Of a stretch of DNA of 64,000 bases, positions 26,586 through 34,565 are shown in pieces. The DNA comes from Vicinamibacterales bacterium (GTDB lineage Bacteria; Acidobacteriota; Vicinamibacteria; Vicinamibacterales; Fen-181). The DNA lies in contig DASXVO010000037.1 of assembly GCA_036504215.1 (NCBI GenBank), positions 1 through 64,000 on the forward strand, written 5' to 3'. Within the stretch, counting starts at the first letter, position 1. Every line of letters starts with the position of its first letter. The translations under genes and the position numbers were made by a program. Below the pieces are notes generated by a model, which saw only the letters and a program-made list of their open reading frames with translations, searched no databases and was not told the origin of the DNA.

Positions 26586-28841
26586 CTACTTGAGCGTGGC
26601 CAGCGTCTTTTGCGCCTCGGCCGCGCCGTCGAAGTTCGGATCGATGGAGAGCGCCTTCTCGAGCGACTGTCTCGCCTTGGCCGAGTCGCCCGTCTTTACC
26701 AAAAGCATGCCCAGGTGGTAGTGGTACGAGGCGTTGGTCGGCGTCTTCTCGATCGCCTGTTGCAGCGGACCGAACGCGAGGCCGGGCAGGTTCTTCTTGT
26801 AGTAGATCCAGCCGAGCGTGTCGTTCACCTCCGGGGCGTCGGGGAGGCCGGCTTTCGCGGTCTGCGCGAGCTGCAGTGCCATCTCGAGGCTGCCGCCCGA
26901 TTCGGCGTACATCCAGGCCAGGTTGTTGGCCGCCACCGGGGCCCGCGCGTCGATGGTCATCACCTTCTCGTACTGCTTCTGCGCCTCGGCGCTCTTTCCC
27001 TGCATCTGCAGGATCATCCCCACCATCGTCTCGGCGGCGACGGGCTTCGGCTGGAGCCTGGCCAGCTCGGCGAACTTCTCCTTGGCCTGATCCAGCTTCT
27101 TCTGGGAGAGATAGAGCTGTGCGAGGACGCCGTAGGCCTGGAGGTTCTCGGGCGCGATCTCGAGCGCCTTGAGCAGCGTCTGCTCGGCCTTGGGCAGGTC
27201 GCCCCCGGTCGCGTAGGTGCGCGCCGCCAGGATTAGCACGTTCACATCGGCCGGCGTACGCGTCAAGCGCGCCTCGACACGGCCGCGGGCATCGGGAAGA
27301 CGCTTCGCCGCGACATCGAGCGTGACGAGGCCGACCAACGCCTCGAATGAATTCGGATCGAGCTTCAACGCCTGCTCGAACGACTTCCGGGCCCCGACCT
27401 GGTCCTTCTTCACCATCTGCAGCGAGCCGAGGCTGGCGACAACCGGCGCGGCCTGCGGGTACTTGGCCACGAGCGCCTTGATCTCCGTTTCGGCGCGCGT
27501 CAAGTCCCCCTTGACCATCAGCGCGCGCGCCAGCATCAGGCGCGCCAGCGGGTTCTCAGGACTCGTCGTGACGGCCTGCTCGGCGAACTGGAGCGCGGGA
27601 TCGGCGGAGCCCCTCGACATCTGGAGCCGAGAGAGTTGCAATTGGGCGGCCACGGCTCCCGGGTTCAGCTTCAGCACCTCGTTGAACGCCTTGATCGCCT
27701 CGTCCGTATTGTTCTTCTGCGCGTAGAGCTGTCCGAGGAGGTACTGGGCCGGCGCCGAGCGCGGGTCCGCGGCCGCGGCCGCCTTCACGCGCGCCAGCGC
27801 CTCGTCCACCTTCTTCTCCTGCAGGAGGAACCGGGCCTTGACGAGCATCGCGGGCGCGCTCTTCGGGTTGCTGGTCAGGACCTCGTCGATCGTCTTGTGC
27901 GCCTCGGTCTGCTTGTTCTGCGCGTACTGGATGCCGGCGAGCCGCGTCTTCGCGTCCACGTAGGCGTCCTTGTTGGACGCAACCTTGTTGAGGAGGGCAA
28001 CGGCCTCGTCCACGCGGTTGAGCCCGAGGTAGTAGTCGGCCAGCGACAGCGTTGGCCCCGGTTCCTTCGAGTTGTCGGAGATGGCCTTGAGGTACGGCTC
28101 CGCCTCGGGCGCGCGGTTCGACGCGATGTAGAAGGCGGCCAGTGCGCGGCCGGCGTTCGGATTCTTCGGGTCGATCTGGTGCGCCTGCTTGAACGAGGTT
28201 TCCGCCTCGGCCTGCCGGCCGGTGGTGAACAGGAAGTTGCCAAGCAGGAGATGGGCGATCGCGGACTTGGGGTCGATGTCCACGGCCTGCCGGAAGGCCT
28301 TTTCGGCGGCTTCGATGTTCCCTTTCTTCTGTTGCAGCGAGCCCAGGCTGGCGTAGGCGCCGCCGGATTTCGGGTCGAGCCGCAGCGCCTCCTCGAACTG
28401 CCCGATGGCCGTGTCCACGTCCTGCTTGGCGGCACTTACCGAGGCCAGCAGGAGCTGCGCCTGCAGGTTCTTCGGGTTCTTGGCGAGCACCTTGTCCGCG
28501 CGGGCCTTGGCGTCTTCGAGGCGCCTCGCCAACAGCAACAGGTCGCCGGCTCTCAATTGCGCGTCCAGGTTGTCGGGCAGGAGGTCCGCCGCGTTGACAT
28601 ATTCGCGAAGGGCGCAGCGGATGTCGCCGATGCGCACGCAGCTCTCGGCCAGCTTGAGGTGCGCCTCACCGAGCTTGGGGTCCTTCTGGATCGCGTTGCG
28701 GTACTCGATGGCGGCTTCCCGGAACTTCTGCTGGCCGAAGTAGGCGTTGCCGGAATCGACGTACTGCCGGGCGCTCTTCGAGCAGCCGGCCGCCAGGACG
28801 ACCACCAGTGCCGCGACCGCGACGAACTTGAGGCGATGCAT
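26586..28841 (-). CDS. prsT: PrsT-like TPR lipoprotein, copy 2
   Basis: A 751-residue paralogue of the downstream gene. The start at 28841 gives 'MHRLKFVAVAALVVVLAAGC', a lipoprotein signal with Cys20; the frame could extend to 28907 with non-signal residues. It has about 20 TPRs, including 'AYFGQQKFREAAIEYRNAIQ' and the conserved last pair 'NLAWMYAESGGSLEMALQLA' and 'NDTLGWIYYKKNLPGLAFGP'. It starts the two-gene PrsT unit; no sigma-54 element was seen directly upstream. The upstream neighbour is the GSDH-type lipoprotein gene, 76 bases away. Confidence 0.85.
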   Translation of the reverse strand: MHRLKFVAVAALVVVLAAGCSKSARQYVDSGNAYFGQQKFREAAIEYRNAIQKDPKLGEAHLKLAESCVRIGDIRCALREYVNAADLLPDNLDAQLRAGDLLLLARRLEDAKARADKVLAKNPKNLQAQLLLASVSAAKQDVDTAIGQFEEALRLDPKSGGAYASLGSLQQKKGNIEAAEKAFRQAVDIDPKSAIAHLLLGNFLFTTGRQAEAETSFKQAHQIDPKNPNAGRALAAFYIASNRAPEAEPYLKAISDNSKEPGPTLSLADYYLGLNRVDEAVALLNKVASNKDAYVDAKTRLAGIQYAQNKQTEAHKTIDEVLTSNPKSAPAMLVKARFLLQEKKVDEALARVKAAAAADPRSAPAQYLLGQLYAQKNNTDEAIKAFNEVLKLNPGAVAAQLQLSRLQMSRGSADPALQFAEQAVTTSPENPLARLMLARALMVKGDLTRAETEIKALVAKYPQAAPVVASLGSLQMVKKDQVGARKSFEQALKLDPNSFEALVGLVTLDVAAKRLPDARGRVEARLTRTPADVNVLILAARTYATGGDLPKAEQTLLKALEIAPENLQAYGVLAQLYLSQKKLDQAKEKFAELARLQPKPVAAETMVGMILQMQGKSAEAQKQYEKVMTIDARAPVAANNLAWMYAESGGSLEMALQLAQTAKAGLPDAPEVNDTLGWIYYKKNLPGLAFGPLQQAIEKTPTNASYHYHLGMLLVKTGDSAKARQSLEKALSIDPNFDGAAEAQKTLATLK

Positions 28842-28917
28842 TTCTGAACTCCTCGGTGCAGGCCGAAAATGGGAGCCCCGCGGCGCTCGGCGGGCAGAGC
28901 TCGACACACGTCCTCTC

Positions 28918-30369
28918 TTAATGTCGGCGCGAACGGGCGAGGGCTGCAGGCGGCGCGCTCACTGGGACGAGCCGCGCGAGGGTGTCCGTCGTTGCGAAGT
29001 AGATGGCGCCGTCCGTCCCAATGGCAACTGCCCGAATGCCACCGACGCGATCCGCCAGGAGTCGCTCGGTCGAAGCAATCGTCAGCGGATCGGCGGGGTC
29101 GAAGCGGACTCGCAGGATGGAGCGCCCCTCGTCGGCTGCGACGAAGAGGTCGCCGCGAAATTGCGGGACGAGCGCGGCACCGTAGGGCGCGATGCCGCGG
29201 ACCCCGACGGGCTCCGGAAAACGGTATGCCTGCCGCGACTGCGTCCGCATTGGGCGATCCCCGACGTTCACGAACGGCGTCAACTGCTCCTGGCCGGCCG
29301 GGGCGGCGTCCGCGACCCACATCATCCCGCCGGCCGCTGGCCAGGCGAGACCCCGGGGCGACCGGATACCTTGGGCGAAGACCGGGCTGGCCCCCGCCTG
29401 GTCTTCCGGTGTGCTCCCGTCAGGGTTCAAGCGCAGCACCTTCCCGTTGAACGACGCGACGTCGCCGGCAAGATGCTCGTTCCCACCATCGTCGAAGGCC
29501 GCGTAGAGCCTGCTGTCGGGACCGAACCGGAGGGCAGCCGCGGCGCGGCCGGAGGTGGCCGGGACCTCGGAGAGTAGCACGACCGGGTCTACGAGGGTTC
29601 CGCCAGTCTCAACGAATCGGGTGAGTGTGAAGCCGAGGGTGGTGCCGACGTCCCGCCGTGGCGCCGTCGTGTGGACCCCGTAGACCCGGTGGTTGCCACT
29701 GAACTGGGGGTCGACCGCGAGCGCAAGCAACTCGCCACCGGAACTGATGGTCTGGCTGAGCGTCGCGGCCGGCTCCGGCTGAAGACCGCCGTCTCGGTAG
29801 AGGCGAATCCGGCCCGCGCGTTCTGCCACGAAGATCCGGTCGCCGGGTGCCAGCGCCACATCGGTAACGTCGCTGAGGCCGTGCGCCAGCGGATCGAGGC
29901 GGAGCGTCACACCGTCGGAAGTGGTGATCGACGTGGTGGTCGTCGTGGACCCGCCTGCCGACACCCCCGCCGACGCAAGGGCGGTCGAGCCGGTGACGAC
30001 GATGACCGACAGCAGTGGTGAGGAGGGTTCACTTTCGAGAAGGCCGTTGAACGCGATCAACTGAATGGTGTGCGGTCCGACTGACATCGGCGGCAGCGGA
30101 CTCGAGCACGCGTAGCCCTCGGCGACAGGGACGGCGTCGCACGACACGCCCGCCAGTTCCCAACTCTTGCCATCGACCAACGCGAAGAACCGAAGCGACC
30201 CCAATTGATCGCGGCTCGCGACGGACTCGTTCCATGCGAGATGCTCGGTCCCGTTGATCCGCACCGGTTGGTTGGTTGCCGGCGCCGGCGTGGGCTGTGG
30301 GGACGATGGGCCGCAGGCGGGCAGACCGATGACCAGCAGGAGTGCGGCAAGCCTCTGGTGAGATCCCAT
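28918..30369 (-). CDS. GSDH-type six-bladed beta-propeller lipoprotein
   Basis: A 483-residue lipoprotein with a lipobox ending 'IGLPACG' (Cys19). Residues about 35-130 form an Ig-like/FN3-like segment, then a Thr/Ser-rich linker. From about 145 the six-bladed Glucose/Sorbosone dehydrogenase-like propeller begins ('GLSDVTDVALAPGDRIFVAE', 'LAVDPQFSGNHRVYG', 'LRFGPDSRLYAAFDDGG', 'GIRSPRGLAWPAAGG'). Such proteins may bind PQQ and oxidise sugars, but the PQQ ligands cannot be confirmed. Starts at 30384, 30381 and 30369 are all possible; 30369 gives the shortest N-region. It is upstream of the PrsT pair. Confidence 0.75.
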   Translation of the reverse strand: MGSHQRLAALLLVIGLPACGPSSPQPTPAPATNQPVRINGTEHLAWNESVASRDQLGSLRFFALVDGKSWELAGVSCDAVPVAEGYACSSPLPPMSVGPHTIQLIAFNGLLESEPSSPLLSVIVVTGSTALASAGVSAGGSTTTTTSITTSDGVTLRLDPLAHGLSDVTDVALAPGDRIFVAERAGRIRLYRDGGLQPEPAATLSQTISSGGELLALAVDPQFSGNHRVYGVHTTAPRRDVGTTLGFTLTRFVETGGTLVDPVVLLSEVPATSGRAAAALRFGPDSRLYAAFDDGGNEHLAGDVASFNGKVLRLNPDGSTPEDQAGASPVFAQGIRSPRGLAWPAAGGMMWVADAAPAGQEQLTPFVNVGDRPMRTQSRQAYRFPEPVGVRGIAPYGAALVPQFRGDLFVAADEGRSILRVRFDPADPLTIASTERLLADRVGGIRAVAIGTDGAIYFATTDTLARLVPVSAPPAALARSRRH

Positions 30370-30591
30370 CTCGGAGGCCATCATAGCGCGAGAGCGCTCT
30401 GGTTGAGTCCTTCGATGCACAAATGCGGCAACGTATTCGTGCCCTCAGGACTTGGTGCTGAGCGAGCAACACCGGCCGCGTGCGCCAATTGCGGATTGTG
30501 GCCGTAGTTGCGAGTCGAAGTGCTGAGGTTGTTGGCGACAGGAGCCGGCGGAGGCTGCGGAGCGGCGGAACGGAGAAGTTTGGCACGAAGA

Positions 30592-30626
30592 CAAAGAGGC
30601 ACGGGACAGAACCCCGTGCCTCTTTG
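30592..30626 (-). terminator. Terminator after PEP-CTERM gene B
   Basis: A 14-bp perfect stem (CAAAGAGGCACGGG with CCCGTGCCTCTTTG) with a seven-base loop lies just beyond the end of the gene. The U-tract is short. Similar GAGGCACGG/GAGGGCACGG stems follow the two neighbouring PEP-CTERM genes, suggesting a common origin. Confidence 0.7.
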
Positions 30627-30657
30627 CACAGTCAGTCGGCCTGACGGGTGTCGTCGG

Positions 30658-31314
30658 CTACTTCTTGGCGCGACGGCGAGCGGCGGCCGCGAGGCCGATC
30701 AGGCCCGTGCCGAGGAGCATCAGGGAGCCTGGCTCCGGGACCAGCGTCAGCATGTCCTGGACGCGGTTGGGATCGCCATATACGCTCGAATCGAAACCCA
30801 GGACCCGCACGTTGCCGATTCCGGACCACTTGCCGGCGGCGATCGCGGCGTCCGCATCTGTGACGAGAGAGTTGATTCCGCCGGGCGGGTTCTGCCCCTG
30901 GAAGTACCAGATGGCGTGCTGGTACGCATTCGCCGTGGCGTCATCCAATACGTTCCCGCTGCCCGGGTAATACAACTCCCGGAACTGCGTGTAAAGGAAC
31001 GCCGCCCCTGCCGACAGCGGAAGCGGACCGGCGAGCGTCGGGTACCCTGTATTCCCGTTGATGGAGACGGTGTCCAGCCGGGTGACGGTATACGGGCTGC
31101 CTGGATAGAAGACTTCCTTGTCCTCGATGCAGAACGTGAGGAACTCGTAGCCCGTCCCGACGACCAGGAACGACCCACCCTGATCCGCGCCGCCAGTCGA
31201 CTGGTAGACTCTGACGACGTCGCCTACCGAGATGGGATCGAGCAACGGCCCCGCGGTGGCGCTGGCCATCGGCAAGAGTGCCAGCAGCGCGAGGATGAGA
31301 ATGAGTTTCTTCAT
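30658..31314 (-). CDS. PEP-CTERM sorted protein B
   Basis: A 218-residue exported protein starting at ATG 31314 with GGAGGG 12 bases upstream. The signal peptide is about 1-20 ('MKKLILILALLALLPMASA'). The mature domain has 'YEFLTFCIEDKEVF' and 'NAYQHAIWYFQG', found in small acidobacterial PEP-CTERM proteins of unknown function. The tail has 'VPEPGSLMLLGTGLIGLAAA' followed by 'RRRAKK'. Its upstream leader and sigma-54 promoter (31420-31435) are shared with the next two genes. It may be a matrix or cell-surface structural protein; no catalytic signature is visible. Confidence 0.88.
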   Translation of the reverse strand: MKKLILILALLALLPMASATAGPLLDPISVGDVVRVYQSTGGADQGGSFLVVGTGYEFLTFCIEDKEVFYPGSPYTVTRLDTVSINGNTGYPTLAGPLPLSAGAAFLYTQFRELYYPGSGNVLDDATANAYQHAIWYFQGQNPPGGINSLVTDADAAIAAGKWSGIGNVRVLGFDSSVYGDPNRVQDMLTLVPEPGSLMLLGTGLIGLAAAARRRAKK

Positions 31315-31326
31315 GCGGAACCCTCC

Positions 31327-31342
31327 GTCGCCTTCCGGCGAC
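31327..31342 (-). promoter_or_regulatory. Conserved leader stem-loop before SD, gene B
   Basis: On the - strand GTCGCCGGAAGGCGAC forms a six-bp stem with a GGAA loop, immediately followed by the GGAGGG ribosome-binding site. The same element occurs before genes C and D. Confidence 0.55.
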
Positions 31343-31419
31343 TCGTTTGAGGAAAGCGAGAGGCGGCGGACTCCAATGAGTGCCAAGCCAGCCTGAAGAC
31401 CACCAGACACCAGCATTAC

Positions 31420-31435
31420 AGCAATTGATGTACCT
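31420..31435 (-). promoter_or_regulatory. Sigma-54 promoter for PEP-CTERM gene B
   Basis: AGGTACATCAATTGCT on the - strand: GG, ten bases, GC, with a perfect TTGCT -12 half and one mismatch in GGCAC. It lies 106 bp upstream of the ATG at 31314, in the same relative place as in genes C and D. Confidence 0.7.
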
Positions 31436-31606
31436 CTGCGTGAGCGGCCTCACGACCGGCACGGCTGCGCAGCTAAGACATTGCAAACTAACGTTTTGGA
31501 CCCGTAGTCCCACGCGCGGTGAGAGTAGCGAAGTCACTCTGCAGGATGACTTCTTTCGGCGTAAGCGGGAAGTAGGATGAATCGCAGGAGCGGGGATCGA
31601 GGAGCG

Positions 31607-31646
31607 GAAAAACAACGAGGGCACGGAGAAGGACCCCGTGCCCTCG
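31607..31646 (-). terminator. Terminator after PEP-CTERM gene C
   Basis: An 11-bp stem (CGAGGGCACGG with CCGTGCCCTCG, loop about 9 bases) followed on the - strand by TTGTTTTT. It sits 30 bases past the stop of gene C. Confidence 0.85.
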
Positions 31647-31675
31647 CGATGTCAGGCGGCTTGGCAGACGTCCAA

Positions 31676-32365
31676 CTACTTCTTGACGCGACGACGCACC
31701 GCGGCGGCCAGGCCGATCAGGCCGGTGCCGAGCAGCAGCATGGAACCCGGCTCAGGAACCTGTGGGCCCATGAAGCCCTGGACCTCGGTACCCGCCGTCG
31801 TGCCCGCTGCCGGATAGAAGAGCCTGAAGTAGGAGGCGTCCGCCGCGGCCACCGCGTTGGCATTGGTCAGCGCGAGCAAGTAGCTGTTTGCATGGTCCAC
31901 CAAGGCGCCGGAGCCGTTCACGTACACTGAGCCCGCGCCAGACGTGACGCTGGTGTCGGTGTCCCAAACGGCATTCCAAATTGCAATCCCAAGAGCGCCA
32001 CGATCGATCCCAGCATGGTTCGCGTAGGTGTTATAGAGGAGCGCAGCCCGTTTGCCCGCGTCCGCCGCGAAACCGAAATTGCTGGGGAACGTCGCCCAGT
32101 CGTTGGCCATGCTGAGCGGACCCTCGTAGCGGTACGTGTTGGGCAGGTTGTCGATGTTCAGATCGGACACGCAGTACGCGTCGAACTTCCAGCCGTTGAT
32201 GTCGAACGGTACGGCACCGATCCGAACGCCGCCATTGTAGAAACTAGCCAGGTGGACACTTGCAACTCCGTCGGTCCAGAAGCCGGCGTTCACAATGCCG
32301 TCGGCGCGGGCGCTCGCCGCAGGGACCAGCGCCAGCACGGCGAGGAGAATGAGAAGTCTCTTCAT
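31676..32365 (-). CDS. PEP-CTERM sorted protein C
   Basis: A 229-residue exported protein, ATG 32365 with GGAGGG 12 bases upstream. Signal peptide 'MKRLLILLAVLALVPAASARA' (cleavage near ARA). The mature part begins 'DGIVNAGFWTDG' and contains 'FDAYCVSDLNI', 'MANDWATFPSNFG', 'AIWNAVWDTD'. The C-terminus is 'VPEPGSMLLLGTGLIGLAAA' and 'RRRVKK'. It is a close paralogue of gene D (same length, same motif order), so the two are tandem duplicates. Function is unknown; it is probably surface-displayed after exosortase processing. Confidence 0.88.
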   Translation of the reverse strand: MKRLLILLAVLALVPAASARADGIVNAGFWTDGVASVHLASFYNGGVRIGAVPFDINGWKFDAYCVSDLNIDNLPNTYRYEGPLSMANDWATFPSNFGFAADAGKRAALLYNTYANHAGIDRGALGIAIWNAVWDTDTSVTSGAGSVYVNGSGALVDHANSYLLALTNANAVAAADASYFRLFYPAAGTTAGTEVQGFMGPQVPEPGSMLLLGTGLIGLAAAVRRRVKK

Positions 32366-32377
32366 GCGTAACCCTCC

Positions 32378-32393
32378 GTCGCCTTCTGGCGAC
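32378..32393 (-). promoter_or_regulatory. Conserved leader stem-loop before SD, gene C
   Basis: GTCGCCAGAAGGCGAC on the - strand; the loop changes GGAA to AGAA while the six-bp stem is preserved, followed by GGAGGG. Confidence 0.55.
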
Positions 32394-32472
32394 TCGAATT
32401 GAAATGAAGCGAGAGGCGGCGGACTCGAGTGAGTGCCAAGCCGGCCTGAGGACCACCAGACACCAGGAGCAA

Positions 32473-32488
32473 AGCAATTGATGTGCCT
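32473..32488 (-). promoter_or_regulatory. Sigma-54 promoter for PEP-CTERM gene C
   Basis: AGGCACATCAATTGCT on the - strand. It is identical to the consensus TGGCAC-N5-TTGCT except for the first base. 108 bp from the ATG at 32365. Confidence 0.75.
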
Positions 32489-32669
32489 CCTCGTGCGGGG
32501 CTTCACAACCGGTACGGTTGGGCAGTTAAGGCACTGCACAATAACGTCTTAAACCGGCTGCCCGAGGCGCGGCAGGGATTACGAAGTCAGTCTCCAGGGC
32601 GACTTCTGTCGGCGCAGGCTGGAAGTTAAGGTGAATCGCGGCCGCAGGGTTGAAGGACCGTGTGAACAC

Positions 32670-32701
32670 CGAGGGCACGAGGAGTTCTCCCCGTGCCCTC
32701 G
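32670..32701 (-). terminator. Hairpin after PEP-CTERM gene D
   Basis: A 10-bp stem (CGAGGGCACG with CGTGCCCTCG) past the stop of gene D. It lacks a U-tract on the - strand, so termination is less certain than for gene C. Confidence 0.55.
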
Positions 32702-32730
32702 TGAAGTCAGGCGGCTTGGCAGACGTTCAA

Positions 32731-33420
32731 CTACTTCTTGGCGCGACGACGCACTGCGGCGCCAAGCCCAATCAGGCCGGTGCCGAGCAGCAGCATGGAA
32801 CCCGGCTCGGGAACCTGGGGTCCCATGAAGCCCTGGTACTCGGTTCTCCTGTCGTTCAGGTTGTAGATCTGATAGTAGGCGGCGTCCGCCGAGAGGACGT
32901 CGTTCGCGCCGGCATTCTGAAGCGCCGTCAGATAGCCATTCGCGACGGCGATGCGGCCCGAGCCGGCGTTGCGGATGTAGACACTGCCTGCCAGATTGCT
33001 CACGCTGAAGTCGTTGTCGAATACCGCGTTCCAGATGGCGATCTGAAGGGCTTCCTTATTGACGCCAGGCATGGTCGCGAAGTTGTTGTAGAGCCATGCG
33101 CCCTGATGGCCCTGCAGGGCCGTTCCCGCGGGCACCTGGTGACCCGGCCAGTCCGTCGCCATGCTGCCTGGCCCCGTGTACCAGAAATCCGCGCCGCCGC
33201 CGAGCGAGATGTTCAGGTCGGAGACGCAGTACGCGTCGAAGGTCAACGTGCCGATCCGTGCGGGGACCGTGCCGACGTAGACGCCACCGGCATAGCCCGG
33301 CAACGCCATGTCTTCGACGCCACCGGGCGTCCATCCCCCGAGATGAATGATGCCGTCCGCCCGGGCACTGGCGGCCGGCACGAGCGCCAGGATCGCGAGA
33401 ATGAGAATGAGTTTCTTCAT
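32731..33420 (-). CDS. PEP-CTERM sorted protein D
   Basis: A 229-residue paralogue of gene C. ATG 33420 follows GGAGGG, and the signal peptide is 'MKKLILILAILALVPAASARA'. The mature part begins 'DGIIHLGGWTPGGVED' and contains 'FDAYCVSDLNISL', 'MATDWPGHQVPAG' and 'AIWNAVFDNDFSVS'. The tail is 'VPEPGSMLLLGTGLIGLGAA' then 'RRRAKK'. The conserved Cys in 'AYCVSDLN' is shared with gene C. Divergence is concentrated in the loop after 'AYCVSDLN'. No enzyme motif is evident. Confidence 0.88.
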   Translation of the reverse strand: MKKLILILAILALVPAASARADGIIHLGGWTPGGVEDMALPGYAGGVYVGTVPARIGTLTFDAYCVSDLNISLGGGADFWYTGPGSMATDWPGHQVPAGTALQGHQGAWLYNNFATMPGVNKEALQIAIWNAVFDNDFSVSNLAGSVYIRNAGSGRIAVANGYLTALQNAGANDVLSADAAYYQIYNLNDRRTEYQGFMGPQVPEPGSMLLLGTGLIGLGAAVRRRAKK

Positions 33421-33432
33421 CTGTAACCCTCC

Positions 33433-33448
33433 GTCGCCTTCCGGCGAC
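33433..33448 (-). promoter_or_regulatory. Conserved leader stem-loop before SD, gene D
   Basis: GTCGCCGGAAGGCGAC on the - strand, identical to the gene B element, directly followed by GGAGGG. Confidence 0.55.
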
Positions 33449-33527
33449 TCGTTGGAGTAAAGCGAGAGGCGGCGGACTCGAGAGCGAGTGCCAAGCCAGC
33501 CTGAACACCACCCGACGCCAGGACTTC

Positions 33528-33543
33528 AGCAATTGACGTGCCT
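33528..33543 (-). promoter_or_regulatory. Sigma-54 promoter for PEP-CTERM gene D
   Basis: AGGCACGTCAATTGCT on the - strand: GG, ten bases, GC, 108 bp upstream of the ATG at 33420. The spacing to the start equals that of gene C. Confidence 0.75.
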
Positions 33544-33756
33544 CGCTCGCGGCGCTCGACGACGAGGGTCATAATGGCTTCAAGACATTGTGTCTAAATG
33601 GTTTGTTAGGCGATCACGCGATTTGCATGGCGGAACAAGGTCGCCCATGGGGCAGACTTATATCGCCATGGTTCAATTATGGTTGACTCGTTGGGCCCGA
33701 TCCGCTGGCCACGGCTGGAAGTGAGCGGCCGCCAAAGGGTGCCGCGACCGTACACG

Positions 33757-33785
33757 AAAAACGGAGGACCCCGTGAGGTCCTCCG
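33757..33785 (-). terminator. Terminator after PEP-CTERM gene E
   Basis: Stem CGGAGGACC with GGTCCTCCG (nine bp, six-base loop), followed on the - strand by GTTTTTCG. It lies 40 bases past the gene's stop. Confidence 0.85.
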
Positions 33786-33825
33786 CCTTCAAAAGTCCAC
33801 GTTCGCGTGAGGCGCCGGGCGATTG

Positions 33826-34497
33826 CTACCGGCGTGTCCGACGCCGCACCGCTCCGGCGAGGCCGATCAGGCCGACGCCGAACAGCATCAGCGAGGCCGG
33901 CTCCGGAACCTGGCCCGGAATCACGAAGTCCTGGCCGCCGACGCCAGAGCCCGGAAAGTCGAGCCAGATTGCGTTTTCGTGCTGGTTGGCGCTCAGGCTG
34001 GCCCAGGTCGATGCGTTCGTCCTGATGTCGTTGCTCACCGAGAACCACGTCGGGTCCAGGCGGGGATAGAGAACCATCCACAGCGCCACCTGCAGCGTCG
34101 CCGCATCCTCGTTGGTCTGCACCAGCGGGGCGTAGTGATTCGCCAGCCACGCCGCGTGGGGGCCGGTGCCTGCGGCCACGTACGGCGGGTTCCCGGCCGT
34201 CGGGAGGTCCGACATGAAGCGGCGCTCGACGTTCCAGCCGGACGGCGCGTTGAAGTCGGTGAAGAGGTCCACGCAGTAGCCCAGGTACTCGTGGTTGTTC
34301 CAGTCGATCCGGATTTCGCCCACGTAGAAGTTGCCGTTGAGCGCCGGCAGCACGACCTGATCCCCGTCCTTGACCTGCGGGATGTTGATTCCGGCTACCA
34401 CGCGCCGCCCCATGCCCGGGACGTAGATTGAATCAGCTTTGGCGGCGACCGGCACCAGGCAGGCGACGATGGCAAGGATGAGAACCAGTTTCTTCAT
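33826..34497 (-). CDS. PEP-CTERM sorted protein E
   Basis: A 223-residue exported protein starting at 34497 after a GGAGG ribosome-binding site. The signal peptide is 'MKKLVLILAIVACLVPVAAKA'. The mature part has 'YLGYCVDLFTDFNAPSGWNV' and 'ATLQVALWMVLYPRLDPTWF', resembling the acidobacterial thioester-like or 'cysteine peptidase-like' surface proteins, but this is not conclusive. The tail is 'VPEPASLMLFGVGLIGLAGA' then 'RRRTRR'. The tandem neighbours share this motif order only loosely, so it is a distant relative. It has the best sigma-54 promoter of the window. Confidence 0.85.
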   Translation of the reverse strand: MKKLVLILAIVACLVPVAAKADSIYVPGMGRRVVAGINIPQVKDGDQVVLPALNGNFYVGEIRIDWNNHEYLGYCVDLFTDFNAPSGWNVERRFMSDLPTAGNPPYVAAGTGPHAAWLANHYAPLVQTNEDAATLQVALWMVLYPRLDPTWFSVSNDIRTNASTWASLSANQHENAIWLDFPGSGVGGQDFVIPGQVPEPASLMLFGVGLIGLAGAVRRRTRR

Positions 34498-34565
34498 GAC
34501 GTCGGGCCTCCAGGTCGTCTGTGACGACCAACAGCACATCCGCAACACCGAATGCTCATCCATAT

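Larger units (their letters stand above)
31315..31675. other. Intergenic: leader, sigma-54 promoter and neighbour's terminator
   Basis: No gene. It contains the leader of PEP-CTERM gene B with a stem-loop at 31327-31342, a -24/-12 site at 31420-31435, a conserved AATGTCTT-type block upstream of it (- strand, about 31470-31485), and the terminator of gene C at 31607-31646. Confidence 0.7.
32366..32730. other. Intergenic: leader, sigma-54 promoter and hairpin of gene D
   Basis: No gene. It holds the gene C leader with stem-loop 32378-32393, a -24/-12 site at 32473-32488, and a GAGGGCACG-type hairpin (32670-32701) after gene D. The rest, about 32500-32660, shows no recognisable element beyond a conserved upstream block shared with gene B. 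Confidence 0.7.
33421..33825. other. Intergenic: leader and sigma-54 promoter of D, terminator of E
   Basis: No gene. It carries stem-loop 33433-33448, a -24/-12 site at 33528-33543 and the gene E terminator at 33757-33785. From about 33560 to 33750 there is nothing recognisable except an AATGTCTT block near 33580-33590, also present upstream of gene B. Confidence 0.7.

Noticed and set aside
25286-28847. Long + strand frames (25286-26536 and 27636-28847) opposite the PrsT genes
   Set aside because: They are the reverse complement of TPR codons, and their composition is unlike real proteins. The - strand copies have signals, lipoboxes and TPRs.
31374-31380. A second TGGCAC in the B to D leaders as an alternative sigma-54 -24 element
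   Set aside because: The required GC ten bases after GG is absent in all three genes. The upstream site at 31420 and equivalents has both halves.
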